Assembly: GCA_900545555.1 (NCBI GenBank)
Contig: UQZI01000006.1
Span: forward strand, 1-47,744
Source of the DNA: an uncultured Collinsella sp.
Lineage (GTDB): Bacteria; Actinomycetota; Coriobacteriia; Coriobacteriales; Coriobacteriaceae
DNA length: 47,744 nt
Direction: 5' to 3'
Position numbers and translations under genes: made by a program. Positions within the stretch are counted from its first letter, which is position 1. Each line of letters opens with the position of its first letter. The notes below the pieces were generated by a model. It searched no databases and had not been told where the DNA came from. It saw only the letters and a program-made list of their open reading frames with translations. Below, piece by piece: positions 47,576 to 47,744 of this stretch.

Positions 47576-47743
47576 CTACACCCCTGCAATCCCGCGCGCG
47601 GCACTCAGCAGCTCATACTCCCTTTGGCTCCGCTGGCGCAGCTCGGCCGCGCGCACGGCGTCGCGGCACAGGTCCAGGAATGCCTCGGCTCCCTCGCAGA
47701 AGCACTCTCGGACAAAGGCGCCGGATCCGTCCGCAACGCATAC
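47576..47743 (-). CDS. C-terminal end of an unidentified protein (cut by window edge)
   Basis: Reading leftward from the window edge, 55 codons are open and end in TAG (complement of 47576-47578). The encoded end is helical and charged, with CRDAVRAAELRQRSQREYELL followed by SAARGIAGV. Codon use is GC-rich and biased as in real genes here. The start lies outside the window, so I cannot name it. Confidence 0.55.
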   Translation of the reverse strand, partial: VCVADGSGAFVRECFCEGAEAFLDLCRDAVRAAELRQRSQREYELLSAARGIAGV

Positions 47744-47744
47744 G

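Overview
The window reads as chromosomal DNA of a high-GC anaerobic actinobacterium. The gene content points to Coriobacteriia, most likely Collinsella or a close relative. Evidence is the GC-rich, C/G-ending codon use, actinobacterial-type ribosomal proteins, a fused accDA gene, a mannose-family PTS, an oxygen-sensitive radical SAM sulfatase maturase and a YgfK/SsnA/XdhD purine cluster. The genus is inferred from content only.

Layout. (1) 1-4501: the end of a type II fatty-acid operon, fabF(partial)-accB-fabZ-accC-accDA, tightly packed. (2) 4542-7720: a stand-alone PTS EIIC, a cation diffusion facilitator and a histidine-phosphatase (phosphoglycerate mutase family). (3) About 7752-19241: an accessory block bounded by a 62-bp near-identical direct repeat (7706-7767 and 19242-19303). 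It carries an agaS-like remnant, two DeoR repressors, a mannose-family PTS (EIIA, EIIB, EIIC, EIID), two sulfatases without signal peptides, an anaerobic sulfatase maturase, a membrane-anchored helical-repeat protein, a broken tauE and an intact TauE/SafE exporter. The right end holds a decayed copy of the 3' part of the phosphatase gene at 7100-7720. I read the block as an acquired system that imports a sulfated (amino)sugar by PTS, removes sulfate in the cytoplasm and exports the sulfur anion.

(4) 19369-25466: a shortened S10 ribosomal operon, rplC-rplD-rplW-rplB-rpsS-rplV-rpsC-rplP-rpmC-rpsQ-rplN-rplX. rpsJ is absent upstream, a terminator follows rplX, and a 26-bp element is shared by the rplC and rplB leaders. 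(5) 25741-32616: a Gfo/Idh/MocA oxidoreductase with its DeoR regulator, an RluA-type pseudouridine synthase, a U32 peptidase-family protein, RidA and a YheO/DauR-type regulator. Convergent intergenic DNA here contains several families of hairpin repeats. (6) 32853-42445: a purine/nucleobase cluster, NCS2 permease-ssnA-ygfK-ferredoxin-xdhD, with a Fur-box-like promoter in front.

(7) 42465-47743: a plastic region. Three arrays of a 62-bp hairpin repeat alternate with two genes that look like defence or toxin-antitoxin genes: a winged-helix/Vsr-like protein and an archaeal-type ATPase with a DUF234-like nuclease end. The ATPase promoter sits in a perfect 23-bp-arm palindrome. These are followed by an ATPase gene scrap, a candidate structured RNA with its own promoter and terminator, a frameshifted exonuclease gene and the end of an unidentified gene. 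No rRNA, tRNA, integrase, transposase or CRISPR array was seen.
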